From Strongylocentrotus droebachiensis (lineage: Eukaryota; Echinodermata; Echinoidea; Camarodonta; Strongylocentrotidae), in NCBI GenBank assembly GCA_035222895.1, contig JAVYIG010000095.1, forward strand, positions 744,001 through 808,000: a DNA stretch of 64,000 bases. Direction: 5' to 3'. Shown here piece after piece: positions 1-11,800 of this stretch. Numbering within the stretch: position 1 is the first letter of the stretch; each line of letters starts with the position of its first letter. A program made the translations under genes and the position numbers. The notes under the pieces are model-generated. The model worked only from the letters and a program-made list of their open reading frames with translations. It was not told where the DNA came from and did not search any database.

Positions 1-468
1 AAAAATGAAAAATGTACTAACTTCAGTCTTTAATTAAGCCATACTGAAAGAGTAGTCAGTTCACTAATTTATGAAGCACCAAGTCTCAACTTCTTCATCA
101 TCCAGATATATCAAGTTATGTAAATGAATGACAGACGATACATAGTCATGAACTCCTATTAGCATGTTCTAACTGAATTCATTTTATGAGTAATAGAATT
201 ACAACAACATTTCAGGATAAGAGACTGACACTTGCCATTTGCCATGAACCATTTGACTATGCTGAGCCAGGTAAAAATATAACCGGTAGTCATATTTTAT
301 GTTTACAGAACTCTGGAGACCAAGAAAAACAAAAAAGAATCGTTAGAATTCAGTTTACATTCAAGGAATTTGTTTTATTTACCAGATGTATTTCAAAAAT
401 AGTATTTACAAATTTGTACACAAACATGTCTTTGAAATTAAGATTTTTTTTTTTTACACAATAATAGT

Positions 469-541
469 TCAGTTCTTGTATAGCGCATATTACGTTATGA
501 AATAACATCTCTATGCGCTTCCAAAGAGCATTGTTTCCAAG
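469..541 (-). repeat. Interspersed-repeat fragment (SINE-like tail)
   Basis: Reverse complement of part of the repeat at 11985-12062 (GCGCTATACAAGAACT-type tail). The rest of 1-1080 shows no recognisable gene or other repeat. Confidence 0.6.
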
Positions 542-1082
542 TGTGTGATAGCCATCACAAGATGTAAAAACTATGACGATCATGCATTATTGATATTATT
601 AATGATTGACTCAAGTACATGTAAGAGAAGAATGAATGTCATTATGAGGAGGTTTAGGAAAGTAAGAGAGATGACACAGGAGAGTGATGGTAGGGCGTAA
701 ATATAGTAAAGGCTTGTTCAAATATGGCACAGTAAACCTTCGCAAAAAAATCTGCCTTTTCTTAGAGGTAAAATTAATGGCAACTGCGCAACAAAGGACT
801 TGCACGTAGTCACTGAGCTCTGTGCAAAGATTTGAAAATGTGAAGCGTATAACACTTTATGTCACCAGTCAGTTTTCTCGCATGATATCTGAATAAGCCT
901 TGAGTGATTGATAGCAAGGGGAGCAAATGATGGAGTCTATTCTTACGTCAAAGAGAATAAGTACATTGATTCACATTTGTTATTGTTATGACACAATGAT
1001 GTGTAAATATGTAGAGGAACTTTGTTGCATGCAGCTGCTTTTTCTTATCCCCACTTGAAATTGGCAAGACATTGATCTACAT

Positions 1083-1262
1083 TTGTCACATTCCACCCAG
1101 GTGAAGTAAATGGGTACCTGGTAGGAATTAATTCCTTGAAATGCTAGAGCGCCATAATGGCAGCCATGCTACAGCCAGGGTAATTATCTAGAGCGCCAGG
1201 AGGGTCAAATCTGACTGACATGAGCGCTATACAAGAACCCACTATTATTATTATTATTATTA
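1083..1262 (+). repeat. SINE-like interspersed repeat ending in (TTA)n
   Basis: Shares CCCAGGTGA, AATGGGTACCTGGTAGG and GCGCTATACAAGAAC with the copy at 11746-12062, and ends in a (TTA)n run at 1244-1262, as SINE or LINE tails often do. Confidence 0.65.
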
Positions 1263-1265
1263 TAG

Positions 1266-1530
1266 CAATAAAGTTGAGTTCCAGTCTGCGATTGCATTGT
1301 TAAAGGAACTATGTGGAGGCGATTGGAAAGGTTGAAATCATCAAAATGATAAGAAATTGGCCCAGTTTTGCTAAAGCTAGGTCACATGCCATGTACACAG
1401 ATATGTGTATATGGGACTACACAAACATGAGGGAGGAAAGTGTGGTCTCCAACCTTTAGCTGTTACATGTCATATTTTGAATATAAGGGTATTTGAAGAA
1501 CCATCCTTTTCAAGAGGCATTATTTTCTTC
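1266..1530. repeat. Interspersed repeat, diverged member of the GGTCATGCGATTGCATTG family
   Basis: Resembles 8116-8400 over its length, including GATTGCATTG, TCATCAAAATGATAAGAAAT, GTATATGGGACTACACAAAC and GCTGTTACATGTCATATT. Both differ from the full TIR copies at 4665-5033 and 62060-62442 in their right half, so they look like a sub-family. Confidence 0.65.
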
Positions 1531-2210
1531 TGTAATACACTTCAGCACTAACAAAAAAGAATGAAAAAGCTCAAATAATTTTGTTCACCTTTCCCCTTTT
1601 CATTAAAAAACTATACAATTACAACAACCATTACACCCATGAAGAAAAAGAAATGTGATCTTGTTTATCTTTCAGAGGTGAACAAGCCCTCAAACAGCCA
1701 TTTATGAAAACTCCCTAGAGAAATGCTAGGTGTATGAATTCATCTATTTCCCCTTCCTTAAATCGCACTCTATAAAATTGTAACTTTCTATCACTCAACT
1801 AAAATGTCAAAGGTCAAACAAACTTATTTTGGAAGATTCAGAAAAAGTTTATATGGACTTAACTCTAGGGGATCTACTCCATGCGCACACATCCATGTAC
1901 AATATGCATTCGGCCACTAGTAATACACTTTACTGTCCCTCGAACCAGTAGACAGATACGTGATAGGGCTTGTTCAGTCATTGCCCTCAAAACGTGCAAC
2001 TCCTTACCCAAACTCCCACAGGCAATGGATTAATGACGTGTCTCCACAAAGATGTTTCTCAAAAGCATTGACACTCTATGGCAGTTGAAGAAAAACCCAT
2101 AATGTTAAACTAAGTACAGTGTGTTTGGAGAGTCAAATCCATTCATCTGAAATAACATTTCTGAAGGACAACAACACCATTCGCCTTTGCATCTTGAGAG
2201 ATGACTTTAA

Positions 2211-2354
2211 TACAGTAAAACCTGTCTATAGTGACCGCCGAAGGGAAACACAAAAAGTGGTCTTTGTAGACAGGTTCTTTTAGTACATGTTTCAATGAGA
2301 AACCATTTTCAAGAATTTTGTAGACAGGTGGTCACTAAAGCAGGTTTGACTGTA
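2211..2354. mobile_element. TA-flanked miniature inverted-repeat element
   Basis: Ends are CAGTAAAACCTG (2213-2224) and CAGGTTTGACTG (2341-2352), inverted with one mismatch, and both are flanked by TA. The TA duplication and CAGT start suit a Tc1/mariner-type non-autonomous element of 144 bp. Related pieces lie at 34469-34640 and 60994-61052. Confidence 0.8.
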
Positions 2355-2355
2355 G

Positions 2356-2640
2356 CTCTTTATACACCACACACATAATCCCCCTGTGCCACATGTATTT
2401 ACCATGGATTGATATACTGTACCAAAGGTTTCAAGATTGTTTAACTATTTCCAGTGCAAACTTATCCATACGGGTGTTAGGGTTCTCATGGAGCCAATCA
2501 ACATTGGAGATGGGCAATTTGCAAAGCCATTGTGTTGCACAAAGCAATCCTTCCGCCAATTGGTGCCTTTTGTTTTGTACCAATCTGCATGGGTGGCAAA
2601 TGAGCAACTGGCGCAATTGGCACCAATGACAAATGAAAAG
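2356..2640. repeat. Interspersed repeat, paired with 6536-6785
   Basis: Aligns in the same orientation with 6536-6785: CCTGTGCCAC, TTTCCAGT, GTGTTAGG-TTCTC, AAAGCC-TTGTGTTGCA and GTGGCAA-TGAGC occur in order with similar spacing. No inverted ends recognised. Short ORFs here are not convincing genes. Confidence 0.6.
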
Positions 2641-2747
2641 TTACTACAAAAGTGGCCTGATATTCCACAGAAGTTTAATCTTGATGTTACACAACTCCAA
2701 GCTATGTATAGATAATAAGCACTATCAATTCCAATGCGATATAACAT

Positions 2748-2817
2748 GATAAATAGCTTGAGCTGAAGTCTTCATCGTCTATGGTAAATGGCTTGAGCTG
2801 AGGTCTTCATCTCCTGT
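2748..2817. repeat. 35-bp tandem duplication across the CACTIN stop codon
   Basis: Two imperfect units, 2748-2782 and 2783-2817, share the core TAAAT-GCTTGAGCTGA-GTCTTCATC. The proximal unit includes the CACTIN stop (2807-2809) and the last two arginine codons; the other lies in the 3' UTR. Confidence 0.75.
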
Positions 2818-5800
2818 ATCTGTATCTCTTGAAGCGGAACCACAACTGGAAGATGCTGTTACTAAACTGACATCTGAAACCATGACGATGAGAGTACTCC
2901 CATTCACGATTCACTATCTTGAAGGCTATATCCTGTGAAGACCACAAAAGATGGAAACACAATTGGTTAAAATTACGATTTTTGTTTCCATCCTTGTCAT
3001 TTAATGCACAATGTAGACATCACCATCAATCTCAACAATATTTCTGTCATTTCCCACGTTCTACCCGTTTTCAGAAAGCTGTATACTGTAATGGTATCCC
3101 CTATCAATTTTGAGAAATATTTATTCTTGCATGTCATAAATTTAGGAGAGTTTATTTTTTATCCCCTCCCCCCCCCCATGTTTTGCATGTCAAAGATTTA
3201 GGAGATCTGCAGCCCCAAATCATATAACTCTTGATCTGTCACTGTATCAAAAGTGAAGTTGGATACAACGCTATTCTTCAATTTCAATTCAGTTTATTTG
3301 GCATCATAAAAATATTACAAATCATAAATACTGAATAAATAATAGGCCAGGACCTCTCAGAAGCAACCTGTGTTTGTTTATGAGGCCCCTAACAAGGTGA
3401 ACACAATACCAAATTAAATGGCAAAATAAATAAATATTAAAAATAATTTTCAGCATTTTACATTTTAGTGCTGTGTATAAATCATTTCCCCTACATATTA
3501 GTGTTATTAGATTTTTTTTTAAAAACCTGAGTCATCTGTACAAGTTATTTCCCAATAGTTTTTGGATAAACACATTTTTGTCTTAAATGAAAATGTACAT
3601 GAATAATTGCAGAGCCCTCGGGAAGAACAGCACTGGTGATGATGAGGCCTGCCTGGGTAAACAAAATAATATTTATTTTTATATACCTTGAGCACCCTTT
3701 TGGAGTGGATATGTCGCACATTATAAAGGTCTGTATTATCATTAAAGGCATCATTTAACAATGTTTAATCTGAGATGCACGGCCCTACGTGTTATCGGTG
3801 TCTGTGATAAGGTGTAATATTGAAGCTCTAAAAAAAATGGGGCTTCAAAATGATCATGAAGTGCCTCTAAAAAGTAAAGATCTTTATGTGGCCGGTTACC
3901 ATACTCATTTTTCCCAATAAACTGTAGTGTTATAAAAACCGTTCCGAAAACAAATTCTGAAATTTCTAATCATAGATATCTTGATAATCAGACAGAAGAG
4001 CGGCTTGTAAAAGTCATGGGATCATGTATTACCTAATGGTTTATAATTATCATTCCATCATGAGCTTAATCTAGGATTCCTTTTAGAATCTGAGGCAAAG
4101 GTTCTCAATCTCTTTAATATTATTCAATGGAGGTTGTGATATATAAAGGAATAATTCCTACCTCATAGGGTGGCCCAGCACAGAATGTTAGGATAGCAAA
4201 CTCTGGAGTTAGAGGGATCGGTGTTAAGGTGTACTCTGGGGTCTTTCTCTTGTCGATAAGATCAGGAAAGAAGATCTGGAAAGAAACAGATAAATACATT
4301 TAATTTATGAATTGGAACACAGTTTCTAGGAACTTAGGTAGTACCAGTTTAAAATGGGGAGGGGTCCATACCGGCCTGACATGTAAGTAAACATTTATAT
4401 TTTTAGTTGGGTAGTTGGCTTCACTTTTTAATAAACTTAATCAAGAGGATATATATTTTATAACTAGAAGAATGAAAATGTCATTACTGCATCGTAAACC
4501 TTGACTTAAAATGAGAGATGAAGTGAAGAATGTCAATATGCATATCACTACAAGCTGAGTTTCCAATAGAAAAGACCCTAATCCATACCTGCCAACATTT
4601 GAAAATGAGAATTAAGAATTTTTAGCATGGTATGTCTTCGAAAATAAGAAATCTGTACCCTTAAAGGTACAGACCAGTAATGGTCATGCGATTGCATTGT
4701 GAAAGAAATGTTGTGGAATCGATCAGAAAAGGTTGATCATCTAGCATCTAGCATCTGCAAGGTTCTGGAATCATCAAAATGATAAGAAATTTGGCCCATT
4801 CTTCGTAAAGTTACAAGCACTATACACAGAAAGATGTATATGGGACTACCCTATATCTCTCACAAGACCATGAGAGAAACAAATTTACCAAATATATGAA
4901 TTAGTAGGCGGTTTCCCGGCAAATTTGTTATCATCATGTCTTAGTCAAAACATATTCTTTCACATGATTGGTAATGGGAGCTTCCATTTCATATTGGGGC
5001 GTTTGCAATACTGGTCTTTACCTCTAACAGGCGTTCGCACATGCAGCGGCAGTGTAACTGGCAATACGCGGTAAATCTGTGCTAAAAAGTGAATACAAAT
5101 TCACTGCTCAATCATGCAGCCCTTCAACGCACACAATACTTGAACTCTCACATCGCGGCATATGATAAAACAAGCTTAATTTGGCTTAAGCAACACCCAA
5201 AAAAAAATACAAAAAAAAAATCGAAATTTTGAAAATCCGGAATCTCCCGCATTTTGGGGTCCTAAAAATCCAGAAAAACGGGATATTCCGGATTATTCGG
5301 GAGGGTTGGCAGGTATGCTAATCCTCAGCAACATTAAAGATGCATAGTAGTGGGCTCTCATGGGAAATTCAACACCATTTGGGTACTAATGCTTATGTAC
5401 TCACATTAAACTTGTAACCTTGAACAATCTTTGGAGGAGGGTTATCCATGTCATAATGAGTCTGGTTGTACTTGTTCCACTCAAAGCCCTGATGAAAAAC
5501 AAATCAAAGTCATCGTAAAAACATGCTGGCAAATATGAAGATGAATATATCTATAGAGAATCAATGTAGTATCTTTGAATGAAGGGATTGATAATTAGCA
5601 AAATCTGACAAGAGTCCTGATTAATAATAATGATAATAATAATTGGATTTATGCAGCACTTTTCCAGAGGATAGGAGGTGCCGTCCCTTGGTCTAAGAAC
5701 AAATCAAGAGTTAATAGAGGTATAATTTTAGATGTGTTTTTTTTTAAAGGCAAGTGAATTACTGTTTCTCAGAATGCAGTGAGTTTGTTCCATACGCATG

Positions 5801-8800
5801 GGGAATGGATTGAGTGGGTACATTTTCCTAGTCGAAACAACTTACATGAGATAATAAAATTAAAAATGACCCCAAAGTAACATCAATCAGTCATTGTAAA
5901 CCTGGTCATCCTACAAGAGAAAAGAAGTTGTGTACTCACAGTGTGTACACGATTGAAGAAGCGTGGTTTACGAGGTCTGTACTTGTCGGACCACATGTAA
6001 GGCTTCTGTTGCAAGTTGACCTCGACGGCAAAGCTCGATTCATCTTTACCCATCTCTCGCTTGGCTTTCTTGATGAACTCTGTCTCTGCATCAGTCTGTG
6101 GAAGGACAAACAACATGATTATTTTATAGTGAATCACTCAATAGATCAGTCGCTCATTTTAGCCATGTATGAAAGGATAAAGCCAGTAAAAAATCCACTG
6201 AATTACCCCAACCATACCTATCTTCCTGTAAAACTACATTTTTGTTAACAAAAGCTATTCCTGTATTTCCATTCATGTTTTGTTGATGTTTTCAAGACTT
6301 GAGCTCTTAAAAAAAAATTGAGCTCATTTTGAACCTCAGCACACCAGTGAATGTTTTTTGTGTTGTTTCCATTGCAGAAGACCCTTTATTTTTGTGCTGT
6401 GGAAGAAGAAAGCAAACAATGGTCCGGGAAGTTTAACAAAAAAAAGGTTATTAATAATAATGATAATAACTGTTTCTTATAGTGCCTTCCCATAACTGAC
6501 CAAAGCACAATCATGGATTTCAGGAGGTTGAACACTTTTTATGCCACACAAATAATCTTCCTGTGCCACAACATGGTTATCATGGGACTGATAAACCAAA
6601 GGGTTCAATCTTATTTGTTTCCAGTACAAGATCAATCTACACCAGTGTTAGGATTGTCACGGAGCTACTCAAGACTGGAAAAAGGTAGTTTTGGAAAGCC
6701 TTTGTGTTGCAATCCTTTCATCAATCAATGCATATTATTATGTGCAAAATTGTACATGTGGCAAGTGAGCGACTGTGAAGAGGGGTCACGAAGCAACCAA
6801 AGTGTTAAATGCAAGAGGGTCAAGACCAAATCTCACCTCCGCTGATCCTGTACTGATGAGATGTTTCCTAGCTGTCTCCAGCTTGAGATAATCCTCTTCA
6901 GGATCCTGCACAAAGACTTCAATGGAAAGATCTTTCTGTTCCAGGAGCCTTGGACTGTAGTTCCCTTGGACATACTCCACATAGTTCTCCTCTTCAAGAT
7001 CCTCTTCCGTCAAGATCGACTCTGGTCTATTGGTAGAGATAGACAAAATGAGAGATTATAGTAACAGTAGTTTCTTGGTTTCAAATATTTCAATTGAGAG
7101 ATCTTTCTGTTCCAGAAGCCTTGAGATGTAGTTGCCTTGAAAGTAGGATACTCCCCCGCTAAGATGGACTCTGGTCTACGAGATAGTGATAAAAAGACAG
7201 TTCATGGGAATATATCCTTTCTTGGTTGCCAGTATGTAGATTTCAATGGCTTTTTTTTCTGTCAGGTCCTCATCTGTTTAGATGGCAGATAAAATTTTGG
7301 ATCATGATAATAAAAGTTTCTTGTAAATAATATTTATAAAAAATATTGTCTGTTCAGGGCCAGAAGGGCATTAACTCTGTGTTAAAATCATATGAGTTAT
7401 CACCCTTCTGGATCCAAACAGACAGTAAGACTTAATGCTCCAGGTACTCTAATTACCCCACTGGATAAGACTGAATATGTCATGCCATGCATTTTCATGT
7501 ACACAAGCTCAACCTGTGAATTATCACTCAATTGGTAAAACATCCCCTAGCTTTAGTATGACTGCCGTGTCAGCTCTAAAGTATCTCCAGGAAACCATTT
7601 TAATGCATTTTATTCAATTTCATTAACCACAGAATGAATCTCCACATTCAGAAATCAACAAGTTAATCAGTATAGAGACAAGTTACTCCTGGGAATTTAA
7701 ACTTACTCTTCCTCTGCTTTTGCCCCACCCACAGCTCCTTCTTCTTCACCTCCAACAGCGCCCTCTACAGCTTCTGATGAGCCAGGTTTCTCTTCATCTT
7801 CCTTGGTCTGATCCTCATCCTCCTCCTCATCCTGCGAGGGTATGTCTATCTCCGCACCCTCTGCAGGTGGGTTCTGTCCAGCTTGGGTTGGGTCCCAGTC
7901 GGCTGATGTGGATCCAGCCGAAGGGAACAGGGGTGCGGTTTCTACCCCTTGCTGTATGGATAATGGTATTGATTATCATTCTCATTATCATAACTGGATT
8001 CATGAAGGTCTTCATATAAATATAATTCTAACACAAGCTAAAGCCACTAGTTCATAAAGTGCTTCCTACCAGCTATCCATCTACTACACCTGGGTTCAGT
8101 AGCACAAGTTGACTTAAAGAAAAAGTTGAGTTCTGGTCATGCAATTGCATTGTGAAAGAATAACTGTGTGGAATCGATCAGAAAAAAGTTGATCATGTAA
8201 CATATCAGTATTGGTGAGTACTGCAAGGTTCTGGAATCATCAAAAATGACATAAATTTGGCCCAGTCTTGGTAAAAGTAACAAGCACTGTACACAGAAAG
8301 ATGTATATGGGACTACACAAACATTCGGCATAAAATTTAGTTCCTCATTTTTAAGCTGTTACATGTCATATTTAGAATATGAAGGCATTAAAAGAACCAT
8401 GCTTTTGAGGGAACATTTTTCCACACTTGCATAATACAATGATAACGCTCACAAATTTTATTTCACCTCTCACCAGAACTTAAATGTCTCTTTAAAAGGC
8501 AACAGCTGGGCCTGTCAAATCTTGACAAATTTATCTGTATTCCCCTGCAACATTGCATAAAATTATTTGTTCTCTGGCAATGATCTCAACACTGATCTAC
8601 ATTTGTCTATCTGTACCAGGGATAAACATCCTCACTGGAAGCAGAGTTCTGTTGTGAATGCCACTAGCATATGTCCTCATGATTATCATACAGTAAGGAA
8701 ACTCTCCACTGATTTGACAAGGTGCACATCCTGTTCATGTACATAAGTCAGATGGCTGAAGAAATGGTAATGGTGACATGGTTAGAGAAATTCGAATTAA

Positions 8801-11800
8801 GAATCTAAATCCACATTATTATTAGCATCACAATTAGGCCTAAAAAAAAAAAGAAGGATGTTGTATTGCCCTTTAGGTGCTTGGGTCGGTCGGTCTAAAA
8901 TATTTTTTTTCTCCCTCTTCGGGCTGATATTTCTCAGTTTTTAATGCTTTTTTTCTCTAAAAAAAGGTGTTTTTGGGGTTGGTTTTTTTTAAAGCCGACC
9001 GTAGATTTCAAGATTTTGGGTCGGTCGCAAAGGGCAATACAACGTCTTTTTTTTTAGGCCTTAGATGAAAATGATATTGTTCTTTGGTTGACATACCTGT
9101 TGTCGGAGAGCTGCTAATTTACTTCTGAGCTTCTCTTGATGGAGTTCTCTCAGTCGAGCTCTGGCCATGTGAGCATCTAACTGCTGCTGTAACGACTCCC
9201 AGTACCCTACATAATCAAACATATACATCTCATAATAGCACATTCTCTCTACAAAGTACATATTGAATTATATTGAATTCAATCCATTTTAGTTTATTAA
9301 CAATACAAGGTAGTAGTCCAGGGACTAATTGCACAATGTTTCTAGTGTAAAAAAATGGTCATAAAATATGATAATTGATCAAAACAAAAGAGAAAATCAT
9401 TAAGTTCATTATTTGTTTTTTTGTTTTGCCCGACTACTAAGAAAGCATGACTGCTTGTAAGTTAGCAACCAGGGGACCAACAGCATTAAGTCCTCTTGGA
9501 GGGACTTGGTAATGAAATTTAATGTCTTATCAACAGGCCCGTAGCCATGGGGGGGGGGGATGTGCCCCCCAAAAATTTCAAAGATCGGTTTATTTTTTTA
9601 AACCTCTCCCCAGGACGTCGATCAATTACATGCATGTGCCCCCCAAACATCAAACTCTGGCTACGGGCCTGCTTATCAAAGGGCACTAGCACATCAACTT
9701 GATTTCAAACTCAGAACCTCCCGGTTACAAGACCACTGCTCTACCACTGAGCCATCGCGCCTCCCTCATAACTGAACAAAATAAAGTGAAAACAAGTAAA
9801 GTGATGTATTTACCAATGTCGACAGCATCGCCACTCTGTATCCTCTGGACGATCTGAGCCTTGAGGGCTAGAAGTTGGATATGAGTTTTGTTTTTGAACA
9901 CGGTGGCTACTTCAGAACTGACAGATGAATTGATGCCTTCTCGGCGGTCAGAAACCTCTGCAAACAAAATATATATCGAGATTTGAATTGTAATCAGAGC
10001 AGTACACAAACATGAAATATTTTGAAAATTTCAATTGAACACATCAAAACTAGAAAGAAATTGAATTGATCAAAACCAACTTGATTAAAACTTAGGTGTA
10101 TATTAAACACAGAATCTAATCAAACTTGAAATACACTTGAAAGAACACAAATTGAATGAAACTATTAAAAACAAACTTAAAAGAAACTTGGATTGAATAT
10201 TATCATTATTATCTTTTTATTTGGCACATAAATACAACGATACAACAATACAACAATATAACAAACATAAATTGAGATAAAATCAATAGAAAACATATAT
10301 ATATTGCAATAGCAGGTGCATCCGGTCAAGCTGTCCGGGTATTAGTGGAAAAAGTTAACCTAATAACTATGATCTGCAGACGTTCCTCTCCACCCCTGAC
10401 TAGATGCACCTGATATTGATTGAAATATTTATGTTAATACATCAACAAATACTACAAATTAAACAAAAACATCAATTGAACACAGTAAATTTGAAGTAAA
10501 CTTAATGTCGGAAGAATTACAATATTCATGTAACCTAAAGATGTTCTTGCATGGGTATATAGTCGTTCATGAAGTAGGCAACTTGGCGATCACTACAAAA
10601 CACTGAGCCAACGGGTATAACGCTCCTGTGGGTACGGCCGTGTGCTGCCCTCTATATACCCAAGCTTGAGCAACTTTAATTCTTACCCTGTCCCTCGGGA
10701 GTGATCTTCTTGAGTTTAGTAAGTTCATCTTCAGCGATGACGGTGATATCTTTCCAGAATTCCACATTCTTCCCCTGCTCCAACTCCACGTACACCTTGA
10801 TGTCTTCCATCAGATCTTCCAGATCAGTCATCGTCAAACCCTGCGGGGAAGACAACCAAAAAATGTTGATTAAAACTGTAAATAATCTGCAACCTTCTAC
10901 ATTCAGTAATGATAATAATAATTGGGTCTAATTTATCAAAGGTAGCAACATCAGTATTGAAACTGCTCTTCATGCAAGCCCTACAATCATTATTACCCCG
11001 CAATAAGCCAGTTCGTAAATAGCTTCGGAACGCATGACCCGAAAATATCCAGTTCTGTTACACAATGGATACGTCTCACTTGTGCATTTTAGAATAATCA
11101 CTGCTGAAGAGATGGAGGTGCTTCATGAATACCTTTTGTTTGCTGCTTGAAAAGAATTCTTTCACCTGTGTATCAGATAAATGTACTGTCGCCGCCATAC
11201 ATGAATACTGATTTCATAGCTTTCATGAGCACGATACCAGTATTTGTCTCGATGGGTTTTACAATTTGGGAACAAATGACCTTGATCTGCCCATGCGCCG
11301 ATAGTATTTACAAACTGGCTTATTGCCACGTACCCATTAAAGATAAACTTTAGTACTGGTAATGCGATTGCATTGTGAAAGAAAAGGTGTGGAAAGGATC
11401 AGAAACAGTTGATCATGTAGCATGTAAGTATTGGTGTGCACTGCAAGGTTCTGGAGTCATCAAAATCATAATAAATTTGACCGAGTCTTGGTAAAGTAAC
11501 AAACACTCACATAGAAAGCTATATATGGGACAACACACATGGTGTCGGGGATGGTACTACCTTGGTTTCCTTGTCTTTCTATGCTCATTACTCAGTCAGT
11601 ATACATTTTCTTCCAAAATTGTTTGGCACATGTCATTTATTTGTAATCTTGAACATTCAGTGTAAGTTTCGTTTGATTCTGTGAGAATTTTTTTTTTTTT
11701 TTTACCAGTACTGGAGTTTAACACCTGGGTGAAGAGAGGCAAATAACGATTCACGTCTTCCCAAAGGACGTAAGTGTCTGGCTGCCAATCAGAACCTCAA

